Origin: Polycladospora coralii
GTDB taxonomy: Bacteria > Bacillota > Bacilli > Thermoactinomycetales > Thermoactinomycetaceae
DNA: 64,000 nucleotides
Assembly: GCF_014773435.2 (NCBI RefSeq)
Contig: NZ_JACXAG020000008.1
Coordinates: 60,035 to 124,034 of the forward strand
Direction: 5' to 3'
The notes beneath the pieces were generated by a model, which made no database searches, was not told the origin of the DNA, and worked only from the letters and a program-made list of their open reading frames with translations. The translations under genes and the position numbers were made by a program. Below are positions 45,305 through 56,613 of the stretch, piece after piece (position 1 is the stretch's first letter; each line of letters begins with the position of its first letter).

Positions 45305-46723
45305 TTAAGTTGAGACAGATTCCAATTCTTCTTCAATTGCAATTGGATATTCCCCCGTAAAGCACGCTAAGCAGTGACCACCATTATGCTCGTTTGTTTT
45401 TCGTCCGATGGACTCAATCATTCCCTGCGGACTAATAAAGGCTAGGGTATCTGCACCAATTTCTTGTCGCATCTCTTCCAATGTTTGATTTGCTGCGATC
45501 AGCTGATCACGATCTGGTGTGTCTATACCGTAAAAACAAGGATTAATCACAGGTGGAGAACTGATGCGAACATGCACTTCAGTCGCTCCAGCCTCTCTTA
45601 ATAAACGAATAATACGCCTGCTCGTTGTTCCTCTAACAATCGAATCATCAACCATCACGACACGCTTACCTCTTACAACCCCTCGTACGGCACTTAATTT
45701 CATTTTTACACCTTGTTCCCGCAGTGCCTGGCTAGGTTGGATAAACGTTCTACCTACATAACGGTTTTTAATGAGCCCCAACTCATATGGAATCCCTGAA
45801 GCTTCAGCAAATCCAATTGCAGCTGAAGTGCTTGAATCAGGTACACCCGTCACCACATCCGCTTCAATCGGACTTTCTTCTGCTAATTGTTGACCCATTC
45901 TTTTCCGTGAAGCATGCACATTGATTCCTGCTATGTCACTATCCGGTCTAGCAAAGTAAACATACTCAAAAGCGCATACTGCTCGGGGTGCTGGAGATGC
46001 AATTCGACTTGTGCGAAGTCCCTCTTTATCTACAATAATCATTTCACCTGGTTCAATATCACGTATCAATTCCGCACCGATCACATCAAATGCGCACGTT
46101 TCAGAGGAGAATACATAAGCATCACCAATTTGGCCAAGTGAGAAAGGGCGCAAAGCATGCGGGTCCTCAACGGCTATCAGCTGATCATTTGTAAGAATGA
46201 GTAGCGCATAGGCTCCCTTAATGTGACTTAAAGCTTCTTTTACAGCATCTTCTAGTCGTGGAGCCTGCGAACGTGCAATGAGATGTGCAATCACTTCTGT
46301 ATCTGTCGTGGTCTGAAAAATAGAGCCTTGTTGCTCTAATTCTATACGAAGTTCTTTCGCATTGACTAAATTCCCATTTGAAGCAAGCGCCAGCTCCCCT
46401 TTGGCAAAGTTAAACACCAATGGTTGTGCATTTTGAATTCCGGTACCACCCGTTGTCGAATATCGTACATGTCCAATCGCAGTATTCCCCACTAAATGAT
46501 GGATGGAATCAGTCTGGAAAACTTCTGTCACAAGCCCTGTTCCTCTTTGTACATGGAATCTAGTTTGATCTGTGACTACGATCCCTGCACTCTCCTGTCC
46601 GCGATGCTGGAGCGCATGTAAACCATAATACGTAAGCTGAGCTGCATCAGGACGACCTACAACTGCAAACACACCGCACTCTTCATTTAATTCATCGTGG
46701 TCAAAGATTGATTCATCGCGCAT
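45305..46723 (-). CDS. purF: Amidophosphoribosyltransferase
   Basis: The committed step: glutamine plus PRPP to phosphoribosylamine. A 15-residue propeptide (ending ELNEE) is removed to expose Cys16 of the class II glutaminase domain ([30 protein letters not shown]). The PRTase domain has the PRPP loop [18 protein letters not shown]. Cysteines in [21 protein letters not shown] and [11 protein letters not shown] match the 4Fe-4S cluster of the Bacillus-type enzyme. The ATG lies within the 3' end of purL. Confidence 0.97.
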   Translation of the reverse strand: MRDESIFDHDELNEECGVFAVVGRPDAAQLTYYGLHALQHRGQESAGIVVTDQTRFHVQRGTGLVTEVFQTDSIHHLVGNTAIGHVRYSTTGGTGIQNAQPLVFNFAKGELALASNGNLVNAKELRIELEQQGSIFQTTTDTEVIAHLIARSQAPRLEDAVKEALSHIKGAYALLILTNDQLIAVEDPHALRPFSLGQIGDAYVFSSETCAFDVIGAELIRDIEPGEMIIVDKEGLRTSRIASPAPRAVCAFEYVYFARPDSDIAGINVHASRKRMGQQLAEESPIEADVVTGVPDSSTSAAIGFAEASGIPYELGLIKNRYVGRTFIQPSQALREQGVKMKLSAVRGVVRGKRVVMVDDSIVRGTTSRRIIRLLREAGATEVHVRISSPPVINPCFYGIDTPDRDQLIAANQTLEEMRQEIGADTLAFISPQGMIESIGRKTNEHNGGHCLACFTGEYPIAIEEELESVST

Positions 46724-48972
46724 GGGATCGCCTCCTCATTTAAGCGGGACAGTTCTTGAATGGAGAAACGGTACACATCTGCTTGATTCACTTCAATGTT
46801 TAAATAGGCATCATCGCTCACTTTACCAATTGCTTGACAAGGAACACCGTATTGGTCAGCTATACTTTTCACTTCCTCCATCTGTTCCTTCGCAATCGTA
46901 ATGACAATACGGGACTGACTTTCGCTGAAGAGCGTAGTTGTAGTAGAGAGTTTCGTTTCCATGCAAATATGTGCTCCGACTCCTCCACTTATACAGGATT
47001 CTGCCAATGCAAGGGCGAGTCCACCCTCAGCAACATCGTGAGCAGAGCGAACAAAACCTGCTTGAATAAGGTGCAAGGTAAGTTGCTGAACCGCTTTTTC
47101 TTTTTCCATATCTAAGTGAGGAGGCATTCCTGAAATATTTCCTGAAGCTAGAAGTTGCAATTCACTACCGCCTAATTCTGCTAACGTTTCCCCTAATAAG
47201 ACAATTTCATCACCATCTGCTTTGAAAGCTTGGGTGGTAATATGTTCTCTTTTTTGGATGAGTCCAACCATACCGACAACTGGTGTTGGATAAATCGGAG
47301 CACCTTTTGTTTCGTTATATAAACTTACATTTCCGCCTACCACTGGCGTTTCCAATTCACGACACGCAGTAGCCATACCATCAATCGCTTTGGCGAGTTG
47401 CCAATACACTTCTTCTTTTTCTGGACTACCAAAGTTTAGGCAGTCTGTAATTCCAAGCGGCTGTGCTCCGGCACAAACCACATTGCGTGCTGATTCAGCT
47501 ACTGCAATCCGTCCGCCTTGTTCAGGGTCTAAAAATACATAGCGACTATTTCCATCCGTAGTCATGGCTAATGCTTTTTCGGTATCACGAATGACAATAA
47601 CGGCTGCATCAGAGCCCGGACGTACAGCTGTCGAGGTGCGAACCATATGATCATACTGTTGATATACAAAGCGCTTACTCCCCATATTGACTGAAGCAAT
47701 AACACGTGGTAACCAGGTTTGGGGATCTAAATCTTTCAAATCGGCTTCAGCATCAAATTTTTGCATTTCATGATAAGCGTCTGGTATCTTTTGTGATCGC
47801 TGGTAAACAGGGGCATCATCTACAAGTGTACTTACTGGAATATCAGCAACACGTTCACCTTGATACGATATCCGATAGCGATTGCCTTCTGTAACCTGTC
47901 CTACCACAGCAGATTGCAGTCCCCATTTTTCACAGATCGCATGTACTTCATGCTCTCTCCCTTGCTCGACCACGACTAACATCCGTTCTTGTGATTCTGA
48001 TAACATGATCTCATATGGACTCATCCCTGTTTCCCGCTGAGGTACACGATCCAGATCTAGATCAAGTCCCATGTTTCCTTTGGCAGCCATTTCAGCACTG
48101 GAGCAAGTAAGACCTGCCGCTCCCATGTCTTGTATACCTAGCAAAATCTCTTTCTCTACCATTTCTAGACAAGCTTCAAGTAACAGTTTTTCCATAAACG
48201 GATCACCCACTTGAACAGCTGGTCTTTTTTCTTCTGAGCTTTCATTCAGCTCTTCGGAAGCAAATGTAGCACCATGGATACCATCACGCCCAGTACTTGC
48301 CCCCACATAAATCAAGGGATTGCCCACTCCAGTCGCAATGCCTTTTTGTAATTCCTCATGCTTAAGTACACCGACACACATCGCATTTACAAGCGGGTTC
48401 CCTTCGTAAGTATCATCAAACATGACTTCTCCACCCACTGTTGGAATACCCATACAGTTTCCATAGTGAGCAATCCCCGCTACCACTTGTTCAAATAAAT
48501 AACGTACTCTAGATGATTCTAAGCGACCAAACCGTAATGAGTTAAGTAAGGCGACCGGACGAGCCCCCATTGAGAACACATCACGAATAATCCCTCCTAC
48601 GCCAGTAGCTGCTCCCTGGAAAGGCTCAACCGCTGATGGATGGTTATGACTTTCAATCTTAAACACAACAGCTTGTCCATCTCCAATATCGATTACGCCA
48701 GCACCTTCCCCTGGGCCTTGTAGTACATGTTCACCTGATGTAGGAAACTTCTTCAACAATGGCTTAGAGTTTTTATAACTACAATGCTCTGACCACATGA
48801 CACTGTAGATCCCAATCTCTGTCCAATTCGGCAATCGCTCCATGAACCCGCAAATCTTGGTATACTCTTCTTCAGTGATACCCATGTCACGATATAATTT
48901 CTGTTTCTTTATCTCCTCTGCTGATGGTTCAAATGGTAACGATTCGATTTGTGTTTGCTCATGCTGCACCAT
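46687..48972 (-). CDS. purL: FGAM synthase subunit PurL (small-PurL type)
   Basis: Synthesises FGAM with ATP and ammonia from PurQ. Duplicated AIRS-like halves: [52 protein letters not shown] and the second half GVVGLIQ-like [16 protein letters not shown] and [20 protein letters not shown]. 761 aa, the short PurL that needs PurS and PurQ, both encoded immediately upstream. Overlaps purQ by 14 bases and purF by 37. Confidence 0.97.
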   Translation of the reverse strand: MVQHEQTQIESLPFEPSAEEIKKQKLYRDMGITEEEYTKICGFMERLPNWTEIGIYSVMWSEHCSYKNSKPLLKKFPTSGEHVLQGPGEGAGVIDIGDGQAVVFKIESHNHPSAVEPFQGAATGVGGIIRDVFSMGARPVALLNSLRFGRLESSRVRYLFEQVVAGIAHYGNCMGIPTVGGEVMFDDTYEGNPLVNAMCVGVLKHEELQKGIATGVGNPLIYVGASTGRDGIHGATFASEELNESSEEKRPAVQVGDPFMEKLLLEACLEMVEKEILLGIQDMGAAGLTCSSAEMAAKGNMGLDLDLDRVPQRETGMSPYEIMLSESQERMLVVVEQGREHEVHAICEKWGLQSAVVGQVTEGNRYRISYQGERVADIPVSTLVDDAPVYQRSQKIPDAYHEMQKFDAEADLKDLDPQTWLPRVIASVNMGSKRFVYQQYDHMVRTSTAVRPGSDAAVIVIRDTEKALAMTTDGNSRYVFLDPEQGGRIAVAESARNVVCAGAQPLGITDCLNFGSPEKEEVYWQLAKAIDGMATACRELETPVVGGNVSLYNETKGAPIYPTPVVGMVGLIQKREHITTQAFKADGDEIVLLGETLAELGGSELQLLASGNISGMPPHLDMEKEKAVQQLTLHLIQAGFVRSAHDVAEGGLALALAESCISGGVGAHICMETKLSTTTTLFSESQSRIVITIAKEQMEEVKSIADQYGVPCQAIGKVSDDAYLNIEVNQADVYRFSIQELSRLNEEAIPCAMNQSLTTMN

Positions 48973-49642
48973 GATTCTCCTCCCCGTGTTTCAACATAGA
49001 TTGAAACAAACGTACACCATCCACAGAGCCCATCCATTCTACAATCGCACGTTCCGGATGTGGCATCATTCCTAGCACATTACGCTCACGATTACAGATT
49101 CCAGCGATAGCGGCTGTTGAACCATTTGGATTTTCTCCTTGATATCGAAAAACAATTTGATCATGTTCCTCTAACTCTTGTCGTGTCTTATCATCGCAAA
49201 AATAATTGCCTTGACCATGTGCGATCGGAATACGTATCGACTCATTTTGTTCGTATAGAGAAGTAAATGGCGTTTCATTAAGGGATACAGTTAGCTCTTG
49301 AATATCGCAACGAAATTTCAAATGATCGTTTTGAAGCATCGCACCTGGTAATAAACCCATCTCAAGTAACATCTGAAATCCGTTGCAAATTCCGATAACC
49401 AGTTTACCCTCCTGCGCGGCTTTCACAACACCTTTCATAATCGGAGAAAACTGTGCCAACGCACCCGAGCGCAAGTAATCACCATATGAAAATCCACCCG
49501 GTAAGATCACTGCATCATATCCACTCAGATCTGATTCTTGATGCCAAACGGGTGATACCGGTTCTCCTAGTACATCTTCAACTGCTTTGATACAATCAAT
49601 ATCACAATTAGAACCGGGGAAGATGGGTACAGCAAATCGCAT
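48959..49642 (-). CDS. purQ: FGAM synthase glutaminase subunit
   Basis: A class I glutamine amidotransferase feeding ammonia to Pur[38 protein letters not shown], the nucleophile in [19 protein letters not shown], and HPERAIVEW with the His-Glu pair. ATG 49642 is used since GAGGAGG precedes it, just after the purS stop. 227 aa. Confidence 0.96.
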   Translation of the reverse strand: MRFAVPIFPGSNCDIDCIKAVEDVLGEPVSPVWHQESDLSGYDAVILPGGFSYGDYLRSGALAQFSPIMKGVVKAAQEGKLVIGICNGFQMLLEMGLLPGAMLQNDHLKFRCDIQELTVSLNETPFTSLYEQNESIRIPIAHGQGNYFCDDKTRQELEEHDQIVFRYQGENPNGSTAAIAGICNRERNVLGMMPHPERAIVEWMGSVDGVRLFQSMLKHGEENHGAA

Positions 49643-49643
49643 A

Positions 49644-49895
49644 TTAAGCAACCTCCTCCAATTGGTATGAGAAATCTTCTATTACCGGGTTGGATAGCAC
49701 CTTCTTACAGATTTCTTCAATATCTCGCTCTGCTTCTGCTAAGGTTACACTTTCCAGTATTACTTCCATTCGTTTTCCAATACGTACATCTGATACGCTC
49801 TCATAACCTAAAGAGTGAAGTGAACCCTTTACTGCAACCCCTTGTGGATCAAGTACACTTTGTTTTAACGTTACATCAATGATCGCTTTATACAT
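49644..49895 (-). CDS. purS: FGAM synthase subunit PurS
   Basis: 83 aa, the bridging subunit that assembles PurL with PurQ. KAIIDVTLKQSVLDPQGVAV, GYESVSDVRIGKRMEVIL and VLSNPVIEDF are family features. Overlaps the purC stop by eight bases and abuts purQ. Confidence 0.96.
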   Translation of the reverse strand: MYKAIIDVTLKQSVLDPQGVAVKGSLHSLGYESVSDVRIGKRMEVILESVTLAEAERDIEEICKKVLSNPVIEDFSYQLEEVA

Positions 49896-50592
49896 GTTGG
49901 GTTCCTCCTAATCGTTTCCATACGATTTGATACGATTTTACAACGTCTCCTAAATCTCTTCTGAAGCGATCTTTATCCAATTTATCACCGGTTTCACGAT
50001 CCCATAGTCGACAAGTATCTGGTGAAATTTCATCACCTAACATAACATCTCCCATTTCATCGATTCCGTACTCTAATTTAAAATCAACTAAAACCATCCC
50101 TTTATCCCAGAATAACTTGTGCAAGTATTCATTCACATTTAACGCAAGCTCACGTATATCTGCTAGTGTATTGGGATCAATTATACGAAGTGTAGCAATA
50201 TGATCATGATTAATCAGGGGATCCCCCAACCGATCATCTTTCAAATAATACTCGATGATCGGTTGATTTAACTTGGTGCCTTCGGCCAGACCAAGCCGTT
50301 TTACTAAGCTTCCTGCGACCTGATTTCTAACCACAACTTCTAACGGAATCATCTTCAATCTTTTTACCAACTGTTCAGTAGCTGAGATTCGGCGGATAAA
50401 ATGCGTCTGAATTCCTTTCTCATGTAAGTATTCAAACAGAATACTCGTAATACAGTTATTCATCTCCCCTTTACCTGCGAGCTGCTCTTTTTTCTCGCCA
50501 TTAAACGCAGTCGCTTCATCTTTATATTGAATCCTTACGACTGTCTGATCATCTGTGGCATATATCTGTTTGGCCTTGCCTTCGTATAGCAA
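49888..50592 (-). CDS. purC: SAICAR synthetase
   Basis: Condenses CAIR with aspartate. LYEGKAKQIYAT, KDEATAFNGEKKEQLAGKGE, EVVVRNQVAGSLVKRLG, VDFKLEYG and GDEISPDTCRLWD are the signature segments. TTG start at 50592 behind GAGAGGAG. 234 aa. Confidence 0.96.
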   Translation of the reverse strand: MLYEGKAKQIYATDDQTVVRIQYKDEATAFNGEKKEQLAGKGEMNNCITSILFEYLHEKGIQTHFIRRISATEQLVKRLKMIPLEVVVRNQVAGSLVKRLGLAEGTKLNQPIIEYYLKDDRLGDPLINHDHIATLRIIDPNTLADIRELALNVNEYLHKLFWDKGMVLVDFKLEYGIDEMGDVMLGDEISPDTCRLWDRETGDKLDKDRFRRDLGDVVKSYQIVWKRLGGTQHV

Positions 50593-50598
50593 ACCGCA

Positions 50599-51903
50599 TT
50601 ACTCCTCTCCAATAAGCCCTAAACGTTTAAAAATAGGATCCACTTGTGCTAAGTGATAGTGATAGTCGAAGCAATCTTCTATTTCAGTCTCATTTAAATG
50701 AGCGGTGATCACATGATCTGCTCGCACTAAATCTTTAAAGGAAGATTGTGCTTCCCATGCTCGCATGGCCAACGACTGAACACGATCATACGCTTCCTCT
50801 CGCTTCAACCCTTTTTGGATAAGGGCTAGCAGTACTCTTTGTGAATAAATCAATCCAAAAGTACGATCCATATTACGTTTCATATTTTCAGGGAATACAG
50901 TTAAATTTTGAATAATATTTGACAGTCGTCTAAGCATGTAATTGAGAAGAATAGTGGCATCAGGGAGAATCACACGTTCAACAGAGGAATGAGAAATATC
51001 ACGTTCATGCCATAAGGAGACATTTTCATAAGCGGATACCATATGACCGCGAATAATGCGTGCTAATCCACTTATATTTTCGGAACCGACTGGATTTCGT
51101 TTATGCGGCATCGCTGAAGAACCTTTCTGTCCTTTATTGAACGCTTCTTCAACTTCCCGAATTTCACTTTTTTGTAGCGCACGAATTTCAGTTGCAAATT
51201 TTTCCATCGATGTTGCAATGAGCGCTAGGGTTGCCATATAGTTTGCATGTCGATCACGTTGCAAGGTTTGTGTTGAAATGGGTGCAGGCGTTAGACCAAG
51301 ATGCTCACATACATACTTTTCCACGAAGGGATCAATATTTGCGTACGTACCGACTGCACCAGATAATTTACCAGTTGCAACTTCATCTATAGCCTGTTTA
51401 AAACGCTGACGGTTACGCTTCATCTCTTCGTACCATAGGGCAAGCTTCAAACCAAATGTAGTCGGTTCAGCATGTACACCATGTGTACGTCCCATCATCA
51501 CGGTATACTGATGAGCCAATGCCTTTTCTTTTAGTACTTCTATAAGGTGATCGATATCAGAAAGTAAGATTTGATTAGCTTGTGTTAATAAATAGGACAG
51601 AGCGGTATCCACCACATCCGTTGAAGTTAATCCATAATGCACCCATTTTGATTCTTCACCTAAAGTTTCAGATACTGCACGTGTAAAAGCCACTACGTCA
51701 TGCCGGGTTTCTTGCTCAATTTCATAAATACGATCCACATTGATTTGTGCATATTGGCGAATTTGATCTACATCTTTACTTGGAATTACATCTAATTTAG
51801 ACCAAGCTTCGCAAGCTAATATTTCTACTTCTAACCAAGCACGAAATTTATTCTCTTCCGTCCAAATTGCTTTCATTTCCGGTCTGGAATATCGTTCAAT
51901 CAT
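50599..51903 (-). CDS. purB: Adenylosuccinate lyase
   Basis: Cleaves SAICAR to AICAR and adenylosuccinate to AMP. Fumarase/aspartase-superfamily helical bundle with [29 protein letters not shown] (catalytic His) and the signature [20 protein letters not shown] (catalytic serine loop). 434 aa. It directly follows purK with one intervening base. Confidence 0.97.
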   Translation of the reverse strand: MIERYSRPEMKAIWTEENKFRAWLEVEILACEAWSKLDVIPSKDVDQIRQYAQINVDRIYEIEQETRHDVVAFTRAVSETLGEESKWVHYGLTSTDVVDTALSYLLTQANQILLSDIDHLIEVLKEKALAHQYTVMMGRTHGVHAEPTTFGLKLALWYEEMKRNRQRFKQAIDEVATGKLSGAVGTYANIDPFVEKYVCEHLGLTPAPISTQTLQRDRHANYMATLALIATSMEKFATEIRALQKSEIREVEEAFNKGQKGSSAMPHKRNPVGSENISGLARIIRGHMVSAYENVSLWHERDISHSSVERVILPDATILLNYMLRRLSNIIQNLTVFPENMKRNMDRTFGLIYSQRVLLALIQKGLKREEAYDRVQSLAMRAWEAQSSFKDLVRADHVITAHLNETEIEDCFDYHYHLAQVDPIFKRLGLIGEE

Positions 51904-51904
51904 T

Positions 51905-53095
51905 TTAATTCCCCACTTTTACTTCATTTCGATTTGATAGGATGCCAATTTGCTGCTTTTCCTTGTTTGTAAGTTGTGGCCATATGGCTATTTGTTCCAT
52001 CTGGCTTATCAATCCATCAATGGAATCTCCTACAAAAGTAAGGTGGCCCATTTTTCGACCCTTTTTTGCTTCAGACTTCCCATACCAATGCAGTTTTGCA
52101 GTAGTTGGTAAAGTATTCATCTTTTCTTTTAATTGATCAGTGTGCTCGCCTAGTACATTGACCATCAGGGCTGATTCATGCATCATAACCTGACCGAGTA
52201 CCATACCAGTAACTGCTCGTATAACTTGCTCAAACTGAGAGGTTCGACAAGCATCATAAGTATAGTGACCAGAATTATGAGGACGTGGTGCTAACTCATT
52301 TACAAGAATCGTATCATCTTCTAGCACAAACATTTCGATAGCCAAAATACCAACCAAATTAAGATAGGATGCAATTTGCCGTGCCATTTGCTCAGCCTGT
52401 TCGATTACATGATCTTTTAACGGCGCAGGTGCAATAGAAAGATGTAAGATATGATTACGATGTACATTTAATGCGGGCGGAAACACCTTCATTTCACCAC
52501 TTAATCCACGTGAAACGATAACAGAAATTTCACTTCGAAATGGGATATATTGCTCCATAATATACGTGTGATCTTCTCCAAATAAAGAATGGGGCAATCC
52601 GCTCATCTCTTCTGACGTATGAATTCGCCATTGTCCTTTTCCATCATAGCCGCCTCGTACCGTTTTCAATATTGCTGGTGCGCTAAAACTATGCCATGCT
52701 GATCGCATATCTGCATGCGTTTCAATCGCTTGATATGGCGCTACACGTACTCCTGCATCCGTTAAGGCCTGTTTTTCAAGTAAGCGGTTACCTGTAATCT
52801 CTAGCAAACGACTAGATTGCGGAATTCGATAGCTTTTTTCTAATTCACGAACGAGATTTATATCTATATTTTCAAACTCATAGAGAATGATATCTGTTTT
52901 TTCTCCCAATATTGTAGCGGCCTCTAAATCATCAAACCCCGCTACAATATGCTCATCAGCCACCTGTGCGGCTGGACAATCTTTTGCTGGATCTAGGGTA
53001 ATAAAGCGCAATCCCATCTTTCGTCCTTCAAGGATAATCATTCTACCCAATTGTCCGCCACCTAAAATACCTATTGTCTTTCCTACTAGCGTCAT
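51905..53095 (-). CDS. purK: N5-carboxyaminoimidazole ribonucleotide synthetase
   Basis: ATP-grasp enzyme carboxylating AIR to N5-[75 protein letters not shown] and [20 protein letters not shown]. 396 aa. Overlaps purE by four bases. Confidence 0.96.
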   Translation of the reverse strand: MTLVGKTIGILGGGQLGRMIILEGRKMGLRFITLDPAKDCPAAQVADEHIVAGFDDLEAATILGEKTDIILYEFENIDINLVRELEKSYRIPQSSRLLEITGNRLLEKQALTDAGVRVAPYQAIETHADMRSAWHSFSAPAILKTVRGGYDGKGQWRIHTSEEMSGLPHSLFGEDHTYIMEQYIPFRSEISVIVSRGLSGEMKVFPPALNVHRNHILHLSIAPAPLKDHVIEQAEQMARQIASYLNLVGILAIEMFVLEDDTILVNELAPRPHNSGHYTYDACRTSQFEQVIRAVTGMVLGQVMMHESALMVNVLGEHTDQLKEKMNTLPTTAKLHWYGKSEAKKGRKMGHLTFVGDSIDGLISQMEQIAIWPQLTNKEKQQIGILSNRNEVKVGN

Positions 53096-53577
53096 TTGAA
53101 GTCACTATCCTTTAAGACTTGCTCTTTAATTTGTATTCTGCGCTCAGACAAGCGAGATCTTAGGCTTTGATCACGAACAGCAATCATTTTAGCTGCCAGT
53201 AAACCTGCATTAATGGCACCAGCCTTTCCAATTGAAACAGTTGCAACCGGGACACCGCCAGGCATTTGTACAATGGATAATAAAGAGTCCATTCCATTTA
53301 AAGAAGCTGAGTGTATAGGTACGCCTATCACCGGGACAAGTGTTTTAGCAGCGACCATTCCAGGCAAGTGTGCAGCTCCTCCTGCTCCAGCAATAATGAC
53401 CTCAATTCCTTTTTCTTCTGCTGTTTCGGCATATCGAAACATTTCATCAGGTGTACGATGCGCGGATACCACTTTTGCTTCAAAGGGAATTTGTAATTCC
53501 GTCAATATGCTACATGTATGCTCCATGGTTGGCCAATCGCTTTTACTACCCATAATGACACCAACGATTGCTTGCAT
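53092..53577 (-). CDS. purE: N5-CAIR mutase
   Basis: Converts N5-CAIR to [44 protein letters not shown] (catalytic His), [20 protein letters not shown] and [20 protein letters not shown]. 161 aa. AAAGGTGGG upstream. First gene of the pur operon, downstream of the guanine riboswitch. Confidence 0.97.
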   Translation of the reverse strand: MQAIVGVIMGSKSDWPTMEHTCSILTELQIPFEAKVVSAHRTPDEMFRYAETAEEKGIEVIIAGAGGAAHLPGMVAAKTLVPVIGVPIHSASLNGMDSLLSIVQMPGGVPVATVSIGKAGAINAGLLAAKMIAVRDQSLRSRLSERRIQIKEQVLKDSDFK

Positions 53578-53610
53578 CTCTTACCCACCTTTGCTTTTCA
53601 CTTGAATATA

Positions 53611-53770
53611 CAACAAAAGCCTAAATGATAGACTTCTCCACTATAAGGAAAAATCTACCATCTAGGCATACTAAATACCATCCTAAATGAAAGATTTCTC
53701 TCATAGTTAGGAAATTTACGGTTTCCTCGTAGAAACACTTAGGCCCTATTCCTAAGCATATATGAGAAAG
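53611..53770 (-). ncRNA. Guanine riboswitch of the pur operon
   Basis: The aptamer (53770 to 53696) has P1 TCTCATA/TATGAGA, P2 GCTTAGG/CCTAAGT, J2/3 GTTTCTAC and P3 AGGAAACCGTAAATTTCCT, with the specificity base C at 53706 (guanine/hypoxanthine class; adenine would need U). The terminator pairs 53667-53654 with 53632-53619 (14 bp with wobbles) before TTTTG. The alternative pairs the 3' side of P1 (53706-53692) with 53656-53641, so ligand binding should favour termination. Confidence 0.95.
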
Positions 53771-53782
53771 ATCATCCATTTA

Positions 53783-53812
53783 AGTTTAACAAGGAATACT
53801 GGATGAAGTCAA
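53783..53812 (-). promoter_or_regulatory. pur operon promoter
   Basis: TTGACT (53812-53807) and TAAACT (53788-53783) with an 18-base spacer, about 13 bases before the riboswitch aptamer. Confidence 0.75.
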
Positions 53813-53816
53813 TCAT

Positions 53817-53862
53817 AAAAGCGAACATTTAATACAACAAGTTATAAAAGCGTTCGTTTTTA
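53817..53862. promoter_or_regulatory. Paired PurR-type boxes
   Basis: AAAAGCGAACATTT (53817-53830) and AAAAGCGTTCGTTTTT (53847-53862) are inverted copies of the PurR core CGAA, separated by about 16 bases, directly upstream of the -35. Spacing and position match the tandem PurBoxes of B. subtilis pur. PurR repression relieved by PRPP is inferred; purR itself is not in the window. Confidence 0.75.
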
Positions 53863-53876
53863 TAACGCATTGTATG

Positions 53877-53910
53877 ATAAAGCGACACCTCTAAAGAGGT
53901 GTCGCTTTAT
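53877..53910. terminator. Terminator after the symporter gene
   Basis: ATAAAGCGACACCTCT and AGGTGTCGCTTTAT form a strong stem, 28 bases past the end of the symporter gene on the minus strand and just upstream of the PurR boxes. Confidence 0.85.
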
Positions 53911-53937
53911 GGTGATATTTATCATTTTATTTAATTT

Positions 53938-55179
53938 TTAAGCTGCTGAAGTTTTGGATTCAGTCCGTTTTTCTTCTCCACGACCGATAACAGCAGCCAC
54001 TGTCGCATCACCGGTAATGTTTACAGCTGTACGTGTCATATCAAGTAGACGGTCTACACCCAAGATAATCGCAATCCCGGATACTGGTAAACCGACAGAG
54101 TCAAGTACCATTGCTAAAGTAATCAGTCCCACTCCAGGAACGGCAGCCGTACCAATTGAAGCTAGCGTTGCTGTTAAAATAATAGTAAGCTGCGCCGTAA
54201 AGTCAAGTGGAATCCCGTATAATTGCGCGATGAAGACAGCTGCAACGCCTTGCATAATGGCTGTACCATCCATATTAATCGTAGCACCTAGAGGCAACAC
54301 AAAGCTACTTACACTTTTGGGAATTTTAAGCCCACGTTCAGCACATTCCATTGTTACCGGTAACGTAGCCGCACTAGAACTCGTTGTGAATGCCACCTCG
54401 ATAGCAGGTCCCATCGCTTTGAAGAAACGAAGTGGATTGATTTTGGCTAATAATGTGAGTAATGTCGTGTAGGTGATGGCCACATGAAGCAGTAGTGCAC
54501 CGACAACCGCAATCATATACCATGCCATAGAACCGATAATATCAGTACCAGCAGAGCCGATGGCACGTGCCATCAATGCAAATGCACCATAAGGCGCTAC
54601 ATACATCACCATATGCACAATTTTGATCATCACTTCATTTGATTGATCAATAAAATTCTTTACAGTACTAACCTTACTCCCCAGCAACGCCATCGCAATT
54701 CCAAAAAATAAACTAAAAGCAATGACTTGTAACATGGATGTTTCAGCCATAGCCGTTACAGGGTTATCTGGGATAATGTTAAGTAATGTTTCTTTAATAG
54801 GAGGCGCTTGCTTAATTTCTGCCTCTTCCACATTTGTAGGAATAGTAGTACTTTCACCCGGATTAATGACATTTGCCATTGTAAGTCCAATTGAAATAGC
54901 AATAGCCGTTGTCGCTAAGTATAAGAGGATCGTTTTAATTCCCACTCGACCTAGTTTCTTAGGGTCAGCAATTCCAGCTGCACCAGCTACAATCGAAAAG
55001 AACACGAGGGGCACGACTATCATTTTAATCGCTTTCACAAATAAGGTTCCAACTGGATCAAACACATAATTATCTAAAGTTGTGAACAATTCTGGAGATG
55101 TTGCGTTTAAAACAATTCCCACGATAAGACCTAATATGATACCGATTAATATTTTCGTTGTTAGACCAATTTTTTTCAT
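53938..55179 (-). CDS. Dicarboxylate/amino acid:cation symporter (glutamate/aspartate type)
   Basis: 413 aa, eight helices and two re-entrant loops of the DAACS family. HP1 motif AFTTSSSAATLPVTME, TM7 motif LPLGATINMDGTAIMQ, HP2 SIGTAAVPGVGLITLAMVLD, and TM8 DRLLDMTRTAVNITGDATVA with the Arg/Asp/Asn substrate residues. It imports glutamate/aspartate or C4-dicarboxylates with Na+ or H+. Similar to GltT/GltP. Single gene. Confidence 0.93.
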   Translation of the reverse strand: MKKIGLTTKILIGIILGLIVGIVLNATSPELFTTLDNYVFDPVGTLFVKAIKMIVVPLVFFSIVAGAAGIADPKKLGRVGIKTILLYLATTAIAISIGLTMANVINPGESTTIPTNVEEAEIKQAPPIKETLLNIIPDNPVTAMAETSMLQVIAFSLFFGIAMALLGSKVSTVKNFIDQSNEVMIKIVHMVMYVAPYGAFALMARAIGSAGTDIIGSMAWYMIAVVGALLLHVAITYTTLLTLLAKINPLRFFKAMGPAIEVAFTTSSSAATLPVTMECAERGLKIPKSVSSFVLPLGATINMDGTAIMQGVAAVFIAQLYGIPLDFTAQLTIILTATLASIGTAAVPGVGLITLAMVLDSVGLPVSGIAIILGVDRLLDMTRTAVNITGDATVAAVIGRGEEKRTESKTSAA

Positions 55180-55422
55180 ATTGTCAACACCTTTCTAACC
55201 TCGAATGATCGTTAAGTATGATGCGATTAAAAACGACAAAACAGACCTCCCTACAGGATTTAAGTATCGTCATCGTAACACATACTAAAGAATACGTCAG
55301 CTAATCACAGTTTATCACAAAGTTGTAACATTTTTAAACCTAATTTTTAAATAATTTCATTTTACATTTAAGAATTGCTATTTCACTCTCTTTTATCGAA
55401 TTAAGTTATAATAGGATAAACG

Positions 55423-55468
55423 AAAGAAAGCTTACTTTCAAAAACAGACGAAAGTAAGCTTTCTTTTA
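55423..55468. terminator. Terminator after the LPXTG protein gene
   Basis: AAAGAAAGCTTACTTTC and GAAAGTAAGCTTTCTTT form a 17-bp perfect stem directly against the stop codon of the gene at 55469. Confidence 0.92.
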
Positions 55469-56398
55469 TTAAATGGATTCTTTCCCTTTAAAGAGACGAA
55501 GAAGCGATCCAAAACCGGCTAGAAGCAGCCCAACTAAACCAGCATTTACATATGGCGTCGCTGTCTCAGGCAGTTGTCCTCCCTGAAGTTGCTCTTGATC
55601 TTCTTCCTCCGCAGGGACCTCCGCGACAACAAGTCCATTCACTTTTTTCACAGTAGATGCTTGTCCACTGTCGACATTTGTGCCTTTGTTGTTCGTCACC
55701 GTACCACTTGTAGGTGCACTTCCACCATTGCCATTGTCATCTCCGCTTCCGGTGCCTCCACCATTGCCATTGTCATCTCCGCTTCCGGTGCCTCCACCAT
55801 TGCCGTTGTCATCTCCGCTTCCGGTGTCTCCACCATTGCCGCTGTCATCCCCGTCTCCGGTGCCTCCACCATTGCCGTTGTCATCCCCGTCTCCGGTGCC
55901 TCCACCATTGCCGTTGTCATCCCCGTCTCCGGTGCCTCCACCATTGCCGTTGTCATCTCCGTCTCCGGTGCCTCCACCATTGCCGTTGTCATCCCCGTCT
56001 CCGGTGCCTCCACCATTGCCGTTGTCATCTCCGTCTCCGGTGCCTCCACCATTGCCGTTGTCATCTCCGCCTCCGGTGCCTCCACCATTGCCGTTGTCAT
56101 CTCCGCCTCCGGTGCCTCCACCATTGTCGTCATCATCACCACCTGGATTTGATGGCCCTCCTAAATCATCATCATCTTCTCCTTCGCCCTCTCCTTCACC
56201 AGGATTTGACGGTCCTCCCAAATCATCATCACCTTCTCCTTCTCCATCATCATCATCTCCAGGATCATTGTCCGGAGATGGAACAATAATTTCTGTATCA
56301 TCATTAGGATCAGCAAAAGCTTCATCTGGAGTAACCAAAACCATTCCTAGTGCAATTGCACCTAGACCACTTATAGCTAATATTTTTTTCGTTTCCAT
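55469..56398 (-). CDS. LPXTG cell-wall-anchored protein with acidic Gly/Asp repeats
   Basis: A Sec signal peptide (IPS-like ILAISGLGAIALGMVLVTP, cleavage after AFA), an acidic region with two GGPSNPG units, 11 repeats of GGGTGDGDDNGN, a T/N/V-rich linker and a sortase signal LPETA + membrane helix (VNAGLVGLLLAGFGSLLRLF) + basic tail. It should be anchored to peptidoglycan by a sortase not in the window. The Asp-rich Gly repeats (GDGDDNGN) could bind calcium like RTX-type nonapeptides, but this is only analogy. 309 aa. The repeat keeps other frames open, so antisense ORFs here are spurious. Confidence 0.9.
   Translation of the reverse strand: METKKILAISGLGAIALGMVLVTPDEAFADPNDDTEIIVPSPDNDPGDDDDGEGEGDDDLGGPSNPGEGEGEGEDDDDLGGPSNPGGDDDDNGGGTGGGDDNGNGGGTGGGDDNGNGGGTGDGDDNGNGGGTGDGDDNGNGGGTGDGDDNGNGGGTGDGDDNGNGGGTGDGDDNGNGGGTGDGDDSGNGGDTGSGDDNGNGGGTGSGDDNGNGGGTGSGDDNGNGGSAPTSGTVTNNKGTNVDSGQASTVKKVNGLVVAEVPAEEEDQEQLQGGQLPETATPYVNAGLVGLLLAGFGSLLRLFKGKESI
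55722..56117 (-). repeat. 36-bp tandem repeat, 11 copies
   Basis: Units start at 55722 and recur every 36 bases to 56117, encoding the 12-residue Gly/Asp/Asn motif. Differences cluster by type (GGG, GDG or GSG at residues 5-7), showing stepwise amplification. Confidence 0.95.
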
Positions 56399-56613
56399 AA
56401 AACGCCTCCTATGAATATATAAATATTAATGTGAAATGCATTTCTATTTTAGCATGTAGAACATTCAGTAAACAAGCGAATCAAGTAGATAATTATTGAA
56501 TTTCATTCATTCTATGTTAATCTATTTCCTTACTAGTCATTATTTATTTTTTCGTTTTTATATGGCGAATTAAAGTTAAGACAAAAACTTAAAGTCAGCA
56601 TATTAAAAGTTAA

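Noticed and set aside
55680..56414. Several long plus- and minus-strand frames across the 36-bp repeats
   Set aside because: The repeat unit has no stop in several frames; only the minus-strand frame has signal peptide and LPXTG sorting signal.
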